NCBI RefSeq assembly: GCF_022829405.1
Contig: NZ_JAKSXW010000149.1
Coordinates: forward strand, 434,001-498,000
Direction: 5' to 3'
Origin: Methylobacterium sp. J-076
Lineage (GTDB): Bacteria > Pseudomonadota > Alphaproteobacteria > Rhizobiales > Beijerinckiaceae
Length of the DNA stretch: 64,000 nt
Positions 32,156-39,148 of this stretch are shown piece by piece. Numbering within the stretch: position 1 is the first letter of the stretch; each line of letters opens with the position of its first letter. The notes under the pieces were generated by a model. It was not told the origin of the DNA and searched no databases. It worked only from the letters and a program-made list of their open reading frames with translations. Made by a program: the position numbers and the translations under genes.

Positions 32156-33435
32156 GCGGTCTGATCATCTTCGGGCTGCTCATCGCCCTCATGCTCACCG
32201 GCATGCCGATCTCGATCGCGCTCGGCCTGACGGTGCTGACCTTCTTGTTCACCCTGACGCAGGTGCCGATCGAGAGCGTCGCCCTCAAGCTGTTCACGGG
32301 GATCGAGAACTTCTCGATCATGGCGATCCCGTTCTTCATCCTGGCGGGCAACTTCCTCGCCCATGGCGGCGTCGCACGGCGGATGATCGCCTTCACCACC
32401 TCCCTCGTCGGGCACTGGCCCGGCGGGCTCGGGCTCGCGGGCGTCGTCGCCTGCGCCCTGTTCGCGGCGGTGTCGGGGTCGAGCGTCGCGACGGTGGTGG
32501 CCATCGGCTCCATCATCCTGCCGGCGATGGTGGCCGAGGGGTATCCGAAGCGGTTCGGCGCGGGGATCATCACCACCTCCGGGGCGCTCGGCATCCTCGT
32601 GCCCCCCTCGATCATCCTCGTCCTCTACGGGGTCTCGACCAACTCCTCGATCGGCAACCTCTTCCTGGCGGGGGTGATGCCGGGCATCGTCCTGTCGGCC
32701 CTGCTCGGCCTCGTCACGTTCATCATCGCCAGGAAGAACGGCTACCCGCGCATGGCGCGGGCGACGTGGCGCGAGCGGCTGGCGGCCTTCCGCGAGAGCG
32801 TCTGGGGCCTGTTCCTCGTGGTGATGGTGATCGGCGGCATCTATGCCGGCATCTTCACCCCCACCGAGGCGGCGGCCACGGCGGCGGTCTACGCCTTCGT
32901 CATCGCCGTGTTCGTCTACCGCGACCTGAAGCTCTCCGACGTGCCGCGGGTCCTCCTCGCCTCGGCGAACATGAGCGCGATGCTGCTCTACATCATCACC
33001 AACGCGGTCCTGTTCTCGTTCCTGATGACCTCCGAGAACATCCCCCAGGCGATGGCCGCCTGGCTGATCGCCAAGAACTTCAGCCCGCTGGTCTTCCTGC
33101 TCGTCGTCAACATCATCCTGCTGGTCGCCGGCAACGTGATGGAGCCGTCCTCGATCCTGCTGATCATGGCGCCGATCCTGTTCCCCATCGCCATCAAGCT
33201 CGGGATCGACCCGATCCATTTCGGGATCATCATGGCGGTGAACATGGAGGTCGGGCTCTGCCACCCGCCGGTGGGGTTGAACCTCTACGTGGCGAGCGGC
33301 ATCGCCCATATGGGCATCTCGGAACTGACCGTGGCGGTCCTGCCCTGGTTGCTGACGATGCTCGGCTTCCTCGTGCTCGTCACCTACTGGCCCGCCCTGT
33401 CCCTCTGGCTGCCGAGGGCCCTCGGGGCGATGTGA
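32152..33435 (+). CDS. TRAP transporter large permease DctM
   Basis: 427-aa sodium-coupled permease of the DctM family with about 12 transmembrane segments. Hallmarks are MAIPFFILAGNFLAHGGVAR, the ALFAAVSGSSVATVVAIGSI loop, IITTSGALGILVPPSIILVL, and IIMAVNMEVGLCHPPVGLNL near the C-terminus. The start is a GTG at 32152, preceded by GGAGG at a good distance. A perfect hairpin follows the stop. Confidence 0.95.
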   Translation: MSGLIIFGLLIALMLTGMPISIALGLTVLTFLFTLTQVPIESVALKLFTGIENFSIMAIPFFILAGNFLAHGGVARRMIAFTTSLVGHWPGGLGLAGVVACALFAAVSGSSVATVVAIGSIILPAMVAEGYPKRFGAGIITTSGALGILVPPSIILVLYGVSTNSSIGNLFLAGVMPGIVLSALLGLVTFIIARKNGYPRMARATWRERLAAFRESVWGLFLVVMVIGGIYAGIFTPTEAAATAAVYAFVIAVFVYRDLKLSDVPRVLLASANMSAMLLYIITNAVLFSFLMTSENIPQAMAAWLIAKNFSPLVFLLVVNIILLVAGNVMEPSSILLIMAPILFPIAIKLGIDPIHFGIIMAVNMEVGLCHPPVGLNLYVASGIAHMGISELTVAVLPWLLTMLGFLVLVTYWPALSLWLPRALGAM

Positions 33436-33439
33436 CCGG

Positions 33440-33461
33440 GGGGCGCCCTGCAGGGCGCCCC
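33440..33461. terminator. Strong hairpin terminator after dctM
   Basis: GGGGCGCCCTG directly followed by CAGGGCGCCCC is a perfect 22-bp palindrome 4 bp after the dctM stop. An RNA hairpin would have a ~9-bp GC stem and a tetraloop. No long T-run follows, so it may act together with the palindromic repeat just downstream. Confidence 0.6.
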
Positions 33462-33465
33462 GCAT

Positions 33466-33559
33466 CCGTCTTTGCGAGCAAAGCGAAGCAACCCAGGGCG
33501 GCGGGACACTTCAGGATCTCGCGCTTCCCTGGATTGCTTCGCTGCGCTCGCAAGGACGG
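33466..33559. repeat. Palindromic intergenic repeat (family A, copy 2)
   Basis: 94 bp with a left arm GCGAGCAAAGCGAAGCAACC and a right arm CTGGATTGCTTCGCTGCGCT, complementary apart from a few mismatches, and ends CCGTC/GACGG. It lies between the convergent dctM and ruvX. It is clearly homologous to copies at 19012 and 36674. Confidence 0.8.
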
Positions 33560-33596
33560 TGGTGAATATCCGCCGCCCGTGGTGCCACCCGACGGG

Positions 33597-34082
33597 CTAC
33601 GCCTCCGCATCCTCGTCTTCGAGGTTGCGCATCACATCCAGGCAGCCCTGCAGGATGTAGGCGGCGGCGAGCTTGTCCACGAGTTCGCTCCGGCGCTGGC
33701 GGGAGGCGTCCGCCTCGATCAGCGCGCGGGTGACGACGGCGGTGGACAGGCGCTCGTCGAAATAGAGCACCGGCAGCGGCAGGATCGGCGCGAGGTTGCG
33801 GGCGAAGGCGCGGGTGGATTGCACCCGCGGCCCCTCGCTGCCGTCCATGTTGAGGGGCAGGCCGAGGACCAGCCCGCCGACCCGGTGGGCCTCGCACACC
33901 GCCTTCAGCCGCGCGGCGTCGGGGGTGAACTTCACCCGGCGGATCGTCTCCAGCGGGCTCGCGATCTGGCGGCCGAGATCCGACAGGGCGAGCCCGATCG
34001 TCTTGGTGCCGAGATCGAGGCCGAGCAGGCGCGCCCCGCCGCGGGAGGCCGCGGCGAATTCGCGGATCAGTTGCTTGTCCAT
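33597..34082 (-). CDS. ruvX: Putative pre-16S rRNA nuclease YqgF/RuvX
   Basis: 161-aa RNase H-like nuclease, normal length. The N-terminal strand carries the catalytic Asp in RLLGLDLGTKTIGLALSD; GGLVLGLPLNMDGSEGPRV and LPVLYFDERLSTAVVTRALI (catalytic Glu/Asp) follow; and DKLAAAYILQGCLD supplies the last acidic residue. The protein matures the 5' end of 16S rRNA. It diverges from a small membrane protein gene; two CtrA-type sites lie between them. Confidence 0.93.
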   Translation of the reverse strand: MDKQLIREFAAASRGGARLLGLDLGTKTIGLALSDLGRQIASPLETIRRVKFTPDAARLKAVCEAHRVGGLVLGLPLNMDGSEGPRVQSTRAFARNLAPILPLPVLYFDERLSTAVVTRALIEADASRQRRSELVDKLAAAYILQGCLDVMRNLEDEDAEA

Positions 34083-34126
34083 GCCGGCACAGGCCTACGC
34101 GAGGCGGCCCCGTCCCGTCCACAGAC

Positions 34127-34134
34127 TTAACCAT
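34127..34134 (-). promoter_or_regulatory. CtrA half-site (TTAACCAT)
   Basis: An exact TTAACCAT sits 45 bp upstream of the ruvX start in the divergent intergenic region, 48 bp from the full CtrA box at 34183. CtrA control is inference. Confidence 0.4.
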
Positions 34135-34182
34135 ATCCGCGATCACGCCGGATGCGCGGGGAGCCGAGCGCCGCTAGATTGG

Positions 34183-34198
34183 TTAAGGTTTCGTTAAC
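34183..34198 (+). promoter_or_regulatory. Exact full CtrA box TTAA-N7-TTAAC
   Basis: TTAA-GGTTTCG-TTAAC matches the full CtrA consensus from Caulobacter and relatives with no mismatch. It lies 19 bp before the GTG at 34218 proposed as start of the small membrane protein, and 100 bp upstream of ruvX. The box would overlap a -35 or -10 region of that gene. Confidence 0.55.
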
Positions 34199-34217
34199 GG
34201 GTCTCGCGGAGACGGCT

Positions 34218-34403
34218 GTGCCGGTCGCTTCTGATACTATCCACGCCGAGGGGCAGCGCGTCCGCCGGCGCCGCCACCGCTGGATGCTGCTCCTCGCCTT
34301 CGAGGTGCTGGTGTTCGGCTTCGCCCAATCCGTCCTGCGGCCGATCCGGCCTCCAGGGGTCGTGGTCGAGCAGAGCGTCGCGCCCAACCACGTGGTGACG
34401 TGA
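34218..34403 (+). CDS. Small single-pass membrane protein
   Basis: 61-aa product from a GTG at 34218; an ATG at 34152 in the same frame would place the CtrA box inside the gene and is less likely. A basic stretch (QRVRRRRHR) precedes one hydrophobic helix (WMLLLAFEVLVFGFAQSVL), so the N-terminus is predicted in the cytoplasm; a short tail follows. I do not recognise a family. It sits 87 bp before gatC. Confidence 0.5.
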   Translation: MPVASDTIHAEGQRVRRRRHRWMLLLAFEVLVFGFAQSVLRPIRPPGVVVEQSVAPNHVVT

Positions 34404-34490
34404 ACCGCCCGCGTTGCGGGCCTTCGAACCGCAATGCTATAGCCCGCCCGTCCGAGGGAACGACTCCCCGGCCGCGACGAATGGGACGGC

Positions 34491-34778
34491 ATGTCGGTCG
34501 ACGAGAAGACTGTGCGGCGGATCGCACATCTGGCGCGGATCGCGGTGACCGACGAGGAAGTCGGTCCGCTGGGCGCCGAACTGAACGACATCCTGGCGTT
34601 CGTGGAGCAGCTCGGCACGGTGGACGTCTCCGGCGTCGAGCCGATGACCTCGGTCCTGCCGATGGCGATGAAGAAGCGCGAGGACGCCGTGACGGAGGGC
34701 GGGCGCGCCATCGACGTGGTGGCCAACGCCCCCGAGACCGAGGACCACTACTTCCTGGTTCCGAAGGTGGTCGAGTAA
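34491..34778 (+). CDS. gatC: Asp-tRNA(Asn)/Glu-tRNA(Gln) amidotransferase subunit C
   Basis: 95-aa subunit of GatCAB, the enzyme that amidates misacylated Glu-tRNA(Gln) and Asp-tRNA(Asn). It starts MSVDEKTVRRIAHLARIAVT and continues with ELNDILAFVEQLGTVDVSGV; the C-terminus ends APETEDHYFLVPKVVE, which wraps the A and B subunits. Length matches the family. gatA follows 61 bp later. Confidence 0.97.
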   Translation: MSVDEKTVRRIAHLARIAVTDEEVGPLGAELNDILAFVEQLGTVDVSGVEPMTSVLPMAMKKREDAVTEGGRAIDVVANAPETEDHYFLVPKVVE

Positions 34779-34839
34779 CCCTCCCACCCGGACCTTTCCT
34801 CATGCACGCGCCTCCGCGGCGCGCAGGGACCTGACACGC

Positions 34840-36321
34840 GTGAGCAGCCCCAACGAACTCACCCTCGCCGAGGCGCGGGACGCCCTGAAGGCGAAGACCC
34901 TCTCCGCCCGCGAGCTGACCCAGGCGCATCTCGACGCGATGGCGAAGGCCCGCGCGCTCAACACCTACCTGCTGGAGACGCCCGAGCGGGCGCTCGCCAT
35001 GGCGGACGTGTCGGACGACAGGATCGCCTCCGGCGCGGCCGGCCCGCTGGAGGGCATCCCGCTCGGCATCAAGGACCTGTTCTGCACCCACGGCGTCGAG
35101 ACGACCGCGGGGTCCAAGATCCTGAAGGGCTTCGTGCCGCACTACGAATCGGCGGTGTCGGCCAACCTCTGGCGCGACGGCGCCGTGATGCTCGGCAAGC
35201 TCAACCTCGATGAGTTCGCCATGGGCTCGTCCAACGAGACCAGCGCCTTCGGCAACGTCATCTCCCCCTGGCGCCGCACGGGCTCCGAGGCGCCGATCGT
35301 CCCCGGCGGCTCGTCGGGCGGGTCGGCGGCGGCGGTGGCCGCGCGGCTGTGCCTCGGCGCCACGGCGACCGACACCGGCGGCTCCATCCGCCAGCCCGCC
35401 GCCTTCACCGGCACGGTCGGCATCAAGCCGACCTACGGCCGCTGCTCCCGCTGGGGCACGGTGGCCTTCGCCTCGTCCCTCGACCAGGCCGGCCCCATCG
35501 CCCGCACCGTGAAGGATTGCGCGATCCTGCTCGCCTCCATGAGCGGCGCGGATGCCCGCGACACCACCTGCGCCGACCTGCCGGTGCCGGATTTCGAGGC
35601 GTCCGTGGGCCGGGGCGTGAAGGGCCTCACCATCGGCATCCCGAAGGAGTACCGGGTCGAGGGCATGCCCGCCGAGATCCAGAGGCTGTGGGACGAGGGC
35701 GCCGCGTGGCTGAAGGCGGCCGGCGCGACGATCAAGGAGATCTCGCTCCCCCACACCTCCTACGCCCTGCCGGCCTACTACATCGTCGCCCCCGCCGAGG
35801 CGTCCTCGAACCTCGCCCGCTACGACGGCGTCCGCTACGGCCTGCGGGTGCCGGGCAAGGACATCGCCGGGATGTACGAGAACACCCGCGCCGCCGGGTT
35901 CGGCCGGGAGGTCAAGCGCCGCATCATGATCGGCACCTACGTGCTCTCGGCGGGCTACTACGACGCGTATTACGTCCGCGCCCAGAAGATCCGCACGCTG
36001 ATCAAGCGCGACTTCGAGGCCGCCTACGCCGACGGCGTGGACGCGATCCTCACCCCCGCCACCCCCTCGGCGGCCTTTGGCATCGGCGAGAAGGCGAATG
36101 CCGACCCGGTGGAGATGTACCTCAACGACGTGTTCACCGTGACCGTGAACATGGCCGGCCTGCCGGGCATCGCCGTGCCGGCGGGGCTCGATTCGCAGGG
36201 CCTGCCGCTGGGTCTCCAGCTCATCGGCCGCCCCTTCGACGAGGAGACCCTGTTCGCCGCCGCGCAGGTCATCGAGGATTCGGCTGGGCGCACCGCGCTG
36301 CCGGCCGCGTGGTGGGCATGA
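34840..36321 (+). CDS. gatA: Asp-tRNA(Asn)/Glu-tRNA(Gln) amidotransferase subunit A
   Basis: 493-aa amidase-signature glutaminase of GatCAB. The Ser-cisSer-Lys triad is visible: Lys in IPLGIKDLFCT, then GGSSGGSAAAVAARL, and TDTGGSIRQPAAFTG with the nucleophilic Ser. It starts with a GTG at 34840 (MSSPNELTLAEARDALKAKT). The 3' end overlaps the next small gene by 4 bp (ATGA). Confidence 0.97.
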   Translation: MSSPNELTLAEARDALKAKTLSARELTQAHLDAMAKARALNTYLLETPERALAMADVSDDRIASGAAGPLEGIPLGIKDLFCTHGVETTAGSKILKGFVPHYESAVSANLWRDGAVMLGKLNLDEFAMGSSNETSAFGNVISPWRRTGSEAPIVPGGSSGGSAAAVAARLCLGATATDTGGSIRQPAAFTGTVGIKPTYGRCSRWGTVAFASSLDQAGPIARTVKDCAILLASMSGADARDTTCADLPVPDFEASVGRGVKGLTIGIPKEYRVEGMPAEIQRLWDEGAAWLKAAGATIKEISLPHTSYALPAYYIVAPAEASSNLARYDGVRYGLRVPGKDIAGMYENTRAAGFGREVKRRIMIGTYVLSAGYYDAYYVRAQKIRTLIKRDFEAAYADGVDAILTPATPSAAFGIGEKANADPVEMYLNDVFTVTVNMAGLPGIAVPAGLDSQGLPLGLQLIGRPFDEETLFAAAQVIEDSAGRTALPAAWWA

Positions 36322-36617
36322 CCGTCCCGTTCTATCCCTGGACCGTCTGGATCTGGGCGGGGTTCGACCCGGCGCTCATCGTGGTGGCCCTGTACCTCGG
36401 CTGGAAGGCGGACCAGTTCGGCAAGACCTTCATCGCGGCCATCGCGGCCTTCGCCATCGCGGTGCTGTTCTCGTGGGTGGTGACGGCGGCGGGCATCCCG
36501 TGGCCGGCGCCGATCACCCATGACGGGCCGACCTTCTTCACCGTCCGCGCCGGGGCGGCCCTGCTCTGGGCCATGCTCGGCTACGGGGCCCGCCGCGCGG
36601 TGGGGCGGCGCGCTTGA
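36318..36617 (+). CDS. Small membrane protein between gatA and gatB
   Basis: 99-aa protein with three hydrophobic segments: about 9-30 (TVWIWAGFDPALIVVALYLG), 38-58 (TFIAAIAAFAIAVLFSWVVT) and 77-93 (RAGAALLWAMLGYGARRAV). The ATG overlaps the gatA stop (ATGA), so it is translationally coupled to gatA. I do not recognise a family. Its placement inside the gat cluster is unusual. Confidence 0.75.
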   Translation: MTVPFYPWTVWIWAGFDPALIVVALYLGWKADQFGKTFIAAIAAFAIAVLFSWVVTAAGIPWPAPITHDGPTFFTVRAGAALLWAMLGYGARRAVGRRA

Positions 36618-36673
36618 CCCTCCGGGCAGGGGGCTCCTAAGAACGCCTTTGCTTGACGACTTCGGACACGCCA

Positions 36674-36765
36674 CCATCATTGCGAGCGCAGCGAAGCAAT
36701 CCAGTGGCGCCACGTCCGGAAGCCTCGTGCTTCCCTGGGTCGCTTCGCTGCGCTCGCGATGACGG
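36674..36765. repeat. Palindromic intergenic repeat (family A, copy 3)
   Basis: 92 bp with left arm ATTGCGAGCGCAGCGAAGCA and right arm CGCTTCGCTGCGCTCGCGAT, nearly complementary, with outer CATCATTGCG and CGCGATGACGG. It separates the membrane protein gene from gatB. Confidence 0.8.
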
Positions 36766-36833
36766 CGAGGGCCGGATCGGCCGAGCGGAGATGGTATCGT
36801 CGCCCAGAATCGCCAGCCGCCTTCGGACCGACC

Positions 36834-38306
36834 ATGAACGCACCCGTTGACCCCAAGAAGCTGATCAAGGGCGGCCTGCACGACTGGGAGGTCGTGATCG
36901 GCATGGAGATCCATGCCCAGGTGACGAGCCGGGCGAAGCTGTTCTCCGGCGCCTCCACGTCCTTCGGCGGCGAGCCCAACGACCATGTCTCCCTGGTCGA
37001 TGCGGCGATGCCGGGGATGCTGCCGGTGATCAACCAGGAGTGCGTCGCCCAGGCAGTGCGCACCGGCCTCGGCCTGAAGGCGCAGATCAACCTGCGCTCG
37101 GTGTTCGACCGGAAGAACTACTTCTACCCGGATCTGCCGCAGGGCTACCAGATCTCGCAGTACAAGGACCCGATCGTCGGCGAGGGCGAGGTGCTGGTGG
37201 ACATGCTCGACGGCACGTCCTTCACCGTGGGCATCGAGCGGCTCCACCTGGAGCAGGATGCCGGCAAGTCCCTGCACGATCAGGACCCGACCCGCAGCTA
37301 CGTGGACCTGAACCGCTCCGGCGTCGCGCTGATGGAGATCGTCTCCCGGCCGGACCTGCGGTCGTCCGACGAGGCGAAGGCCTACGTGACGAAGCTGCGC
37401 ACCATCCTGCGCTACCTCGGCACCTGCGACGGCGACATGGAGAAGGGCAGCCTGCGCGCCGACGTGAACGTCTCCGTGCGCCGCCCCGGCGAGCCGCTGG
37501 GCACCCGCTGCGAGATCAAGAACGTCAACTCGATCCGCTTCATCGGCCAGTCCATCGAGACCGAGGCCCGCCGGCAGATCGCGATCCTCGAGGATGGCGG
37601 AACGATCGATCAGGAGACCCGCCTGTTCGACCCCGGCAAGGGCGAGACGCGCTCGATGCGCTCGAAGGAGGAGGCGCACGATTACCGCTACTTCCCCGAT
37701 CCGGACCTGCTGCCGCTGGAGTTCGACCAGGCGTTCGTGGATTCCCTGGCCGAGGGCCTGCCGGAACTGCCGGATGCCAAGAAGGCGCGGTTCGTGCGCG
37801 ACTACGGCCTGTCCACCTACGACGCGGGCGTGCTCGTGGCGGAGCGGGCCTCGGCCGACTACTACGAGGCGGTCGCCAAGGGCCGGGACGGCAAGGCGGC
37901 GGCGAACTGGGTGATCAACGAGCTGTTCGGCCGCCTCAACAAGGAGGGTCTCGGCATTGAGCAGACGCCGGTCTCCGCCGACCAGCTCGGGGCCATCGTG
38001 GACCTGATCGGCGAAGGCGTGATCTCCGGCAAGATCGCCAAGGACCTGTTCGAGATCGTCTGGTCCGAGGGGGGCGACCCCCGCGCCGTGGTCGAGTCGC
38101 GGGGCATGAAGCAGGTCACGGACACGGGCGCCATCGAGGCCGCCGTGGACGAGATCATCGCCAAGAACCCGGACAAGGTCGCCCAGGCCAAGGAGAAGCC
38201 GACCCTGCTCGGCTGGTTCGTCGGCCAGACCATGAAGGCCACCGGCGGCAAGGCGAACCCGGCGGCCGTCAACGCCCTGCTGAAGGCGAAGCTCGGCATC
38301 GAGTAA
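36834..38306 (+). CDS. gatB: Asp-tRNA(Asn)/Glu-tRNA(Gln) amidotransferase subunit B
   Basis: 490-aa tRNA-binding and kinase-like subunit of GatCAB. Family signature blocks are DWEVVIGMEIHAQVTSRAKL, AMPGMLPVINQECVAQAVRT, FDRKNYFYPDLPQGYQISQY, YVDLNRSGVALMEIVSRPDL and EAHDYRYFPDPDLLPLE. The C-terminal YqeY-like tail domain ends LGWFVGQTMKATGGKANPAA. The ATG at 36834 gives the expected N-terminus; the upstream in-frame extension overlaps the repeat. Confidence 0.97.
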   Translation: MNAPVDPKKLIKGGLHDWEVVIGMEIHAQVTSRAKLFSGASTSFGGEPNDHVSLVDAAMPGMLPVINQECVAQAVRTGLGLKAQINLRSVFDRKNYFYPDLPQGYQISQYKDPIVGEGEVLVDMLDGTSFTVGIERLHLEQDAGKSLHDQDPTRSYVDLNRSGVALMEIVSRPDLRSSDEAKAYVTKLRTILRYLGTCDGDMEKGSLRADVNVSVRRPGEPLGTRCEIKNVNSIRFIGQSIETEARRQIAILEDGGTIDQETRLFDPGKGETRSMRSKEEAHDYRYFPDPDLLPLEFDQAFVDSLAEGLPELPDAKKARFVRDYGLSTYDAGVLVAERASADYYEAVAKGRDGKAAANWVINELFGRLNKEGLGIEQTPVSADQLGAIVDLIGEGVISGKIAKDLFEIVWSEGGDPRAVVESRGMKQVTDTGAIEAAVDEIIAKNPDKVAQAKEKPTLLGWFVGQTMKATGGKANPAAVNALLKAKLGIE

Positions 38307-38344
38307 GGCGGGGGGCCTCTTCGCCACGGGTTGGTCGCGGCATT

Positions 38345-38486
38345 GATCCCACCCGTCTCCTCATCCTGAGGTGCCCGCGTCGGCGGGCCTCGAAGGAGCC
38401 CTACAGGGATAACCGAGCTGTCTGGAGCCCTCCTTCGAGGTCGCCGCTGCGCGTCGGCACCTCGGGATGAAGGGAAGGGTGGGATC
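38345..38486. repeat. Nested palindromic intergenic repeat (family B)
   Basis: 142 bp with outer arms GATCCCACCC (38345-38354) and GGGTGGGATC (38477-38486), inner arms CTCATCCTGAGGTGCC and GGCACCTCGGGATGA, and a core pair CCTCGAAGGAG / CTCCTTCGAGG. It lies between gatB and the Lrp-type gene. A likely decayed relative lies at 31405-31497. Confidence 0.8.
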
Positions 38487-38520
38487 GGCGGTCGACCACC
38501 CCGTTTCGCAGTGCCCCCCA

Positions 38521-38538
38521 CCATCATTGCGAGCGCAG
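38521..38538. repeat. Half copy of family A repeat
   Basis: CCATCATTGCGAGCGCAG equals the left end of the family A element at 36674, but the rest is missing. It ends 19 bp before the stop of the Lrp-type gene, so the element appears truncated there. Confidence 0.6.
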
Positions 38539-38557
38539 TGCCGGCTGAGGCGGCAGG

Positions 38558-39025
38558 TCAGACCGGCAGCACGTTGGTGTACTTCACCTGCCCGAGGGCG
38601 AAGCTCGATTCGATCGAGCCGACGCCGTCGAGGCGGGTGAGCTTGTCCTTCAGGAACCGCTCGTAGGCGGCGAGGTCGGGCACCACCACCCGCACCAGGT
38701 AATCGTGCCGGCCGGTCATCAGGTAGCACTCCACCACCTCGGGCCAGCGGGCGACGGCTTCGGCGAAGCGGTCGAGCTCCTCCTCGCGCTGGCGTTCGAG
38801 CTTCACCGAGGCGAAGACCGAGATCGGCAGGCCCACCCGCGCCTGATCCACCAGGGCGACGTAGCCCTTGAGGATGCCCGCCTTTTCCAGCATCCGGATC
38901 CGCCTGAGCGTCGGGGAGGAGGACAGCCCCACCCGGTCGGCCAGATCCTGCACCGTGATGCGCCCGTCCCGCTGAAGTTCGGCCAGGATCTTGCGGTCGA
39001 TCCCGTCGATGGCCCGTTCTGCCAT
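38558..39025 (-). CDS. Lrp/AsnC-family transcriptional regulator
   Basis: 155-aa regulator. The N-terminal helix-turn-helix is IDRKILAELQRDGRITVQDL then RVGLSSSPTLRRIRMLEKAG. The C-terminal RAM (ligand-binding) domain spans about 65-150, including VVECYLMTGRHDYLVRVVVP. It is divergent from a large 2-oxoacid dehydrogenase E1-like gene, the same layout as mdeR-mdeB in Pseudomonas. It probably controls that gene in response to an amino acid (inference). Confidence 0.93.
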   Translation of the reverse strand: MAERAIDGIDRKILAELQRDGRITVQDLADRVGLSSSPTLRRIRMLEKAGILKGYVALVDQARVGLPISVFASVKLERQREEELDRFAEAVARWPEVVECYLMTGRHDYLVRVVVPDLAAYERFLKDKLTRLDGVGSIESSFALGQVKYTNVLPV

Positions 39026-39148
39026 GATCTGCCAACGAAGCCCGCGTTCGGGGTGAAAATCGCCAAAATCTAATCGCACGGGGGCGAATTTGGCAACTTC
39101 CGCCGGGGGCGGCGTGGCATGTCTGGGCATCCTCCGACGAGATCCGCC

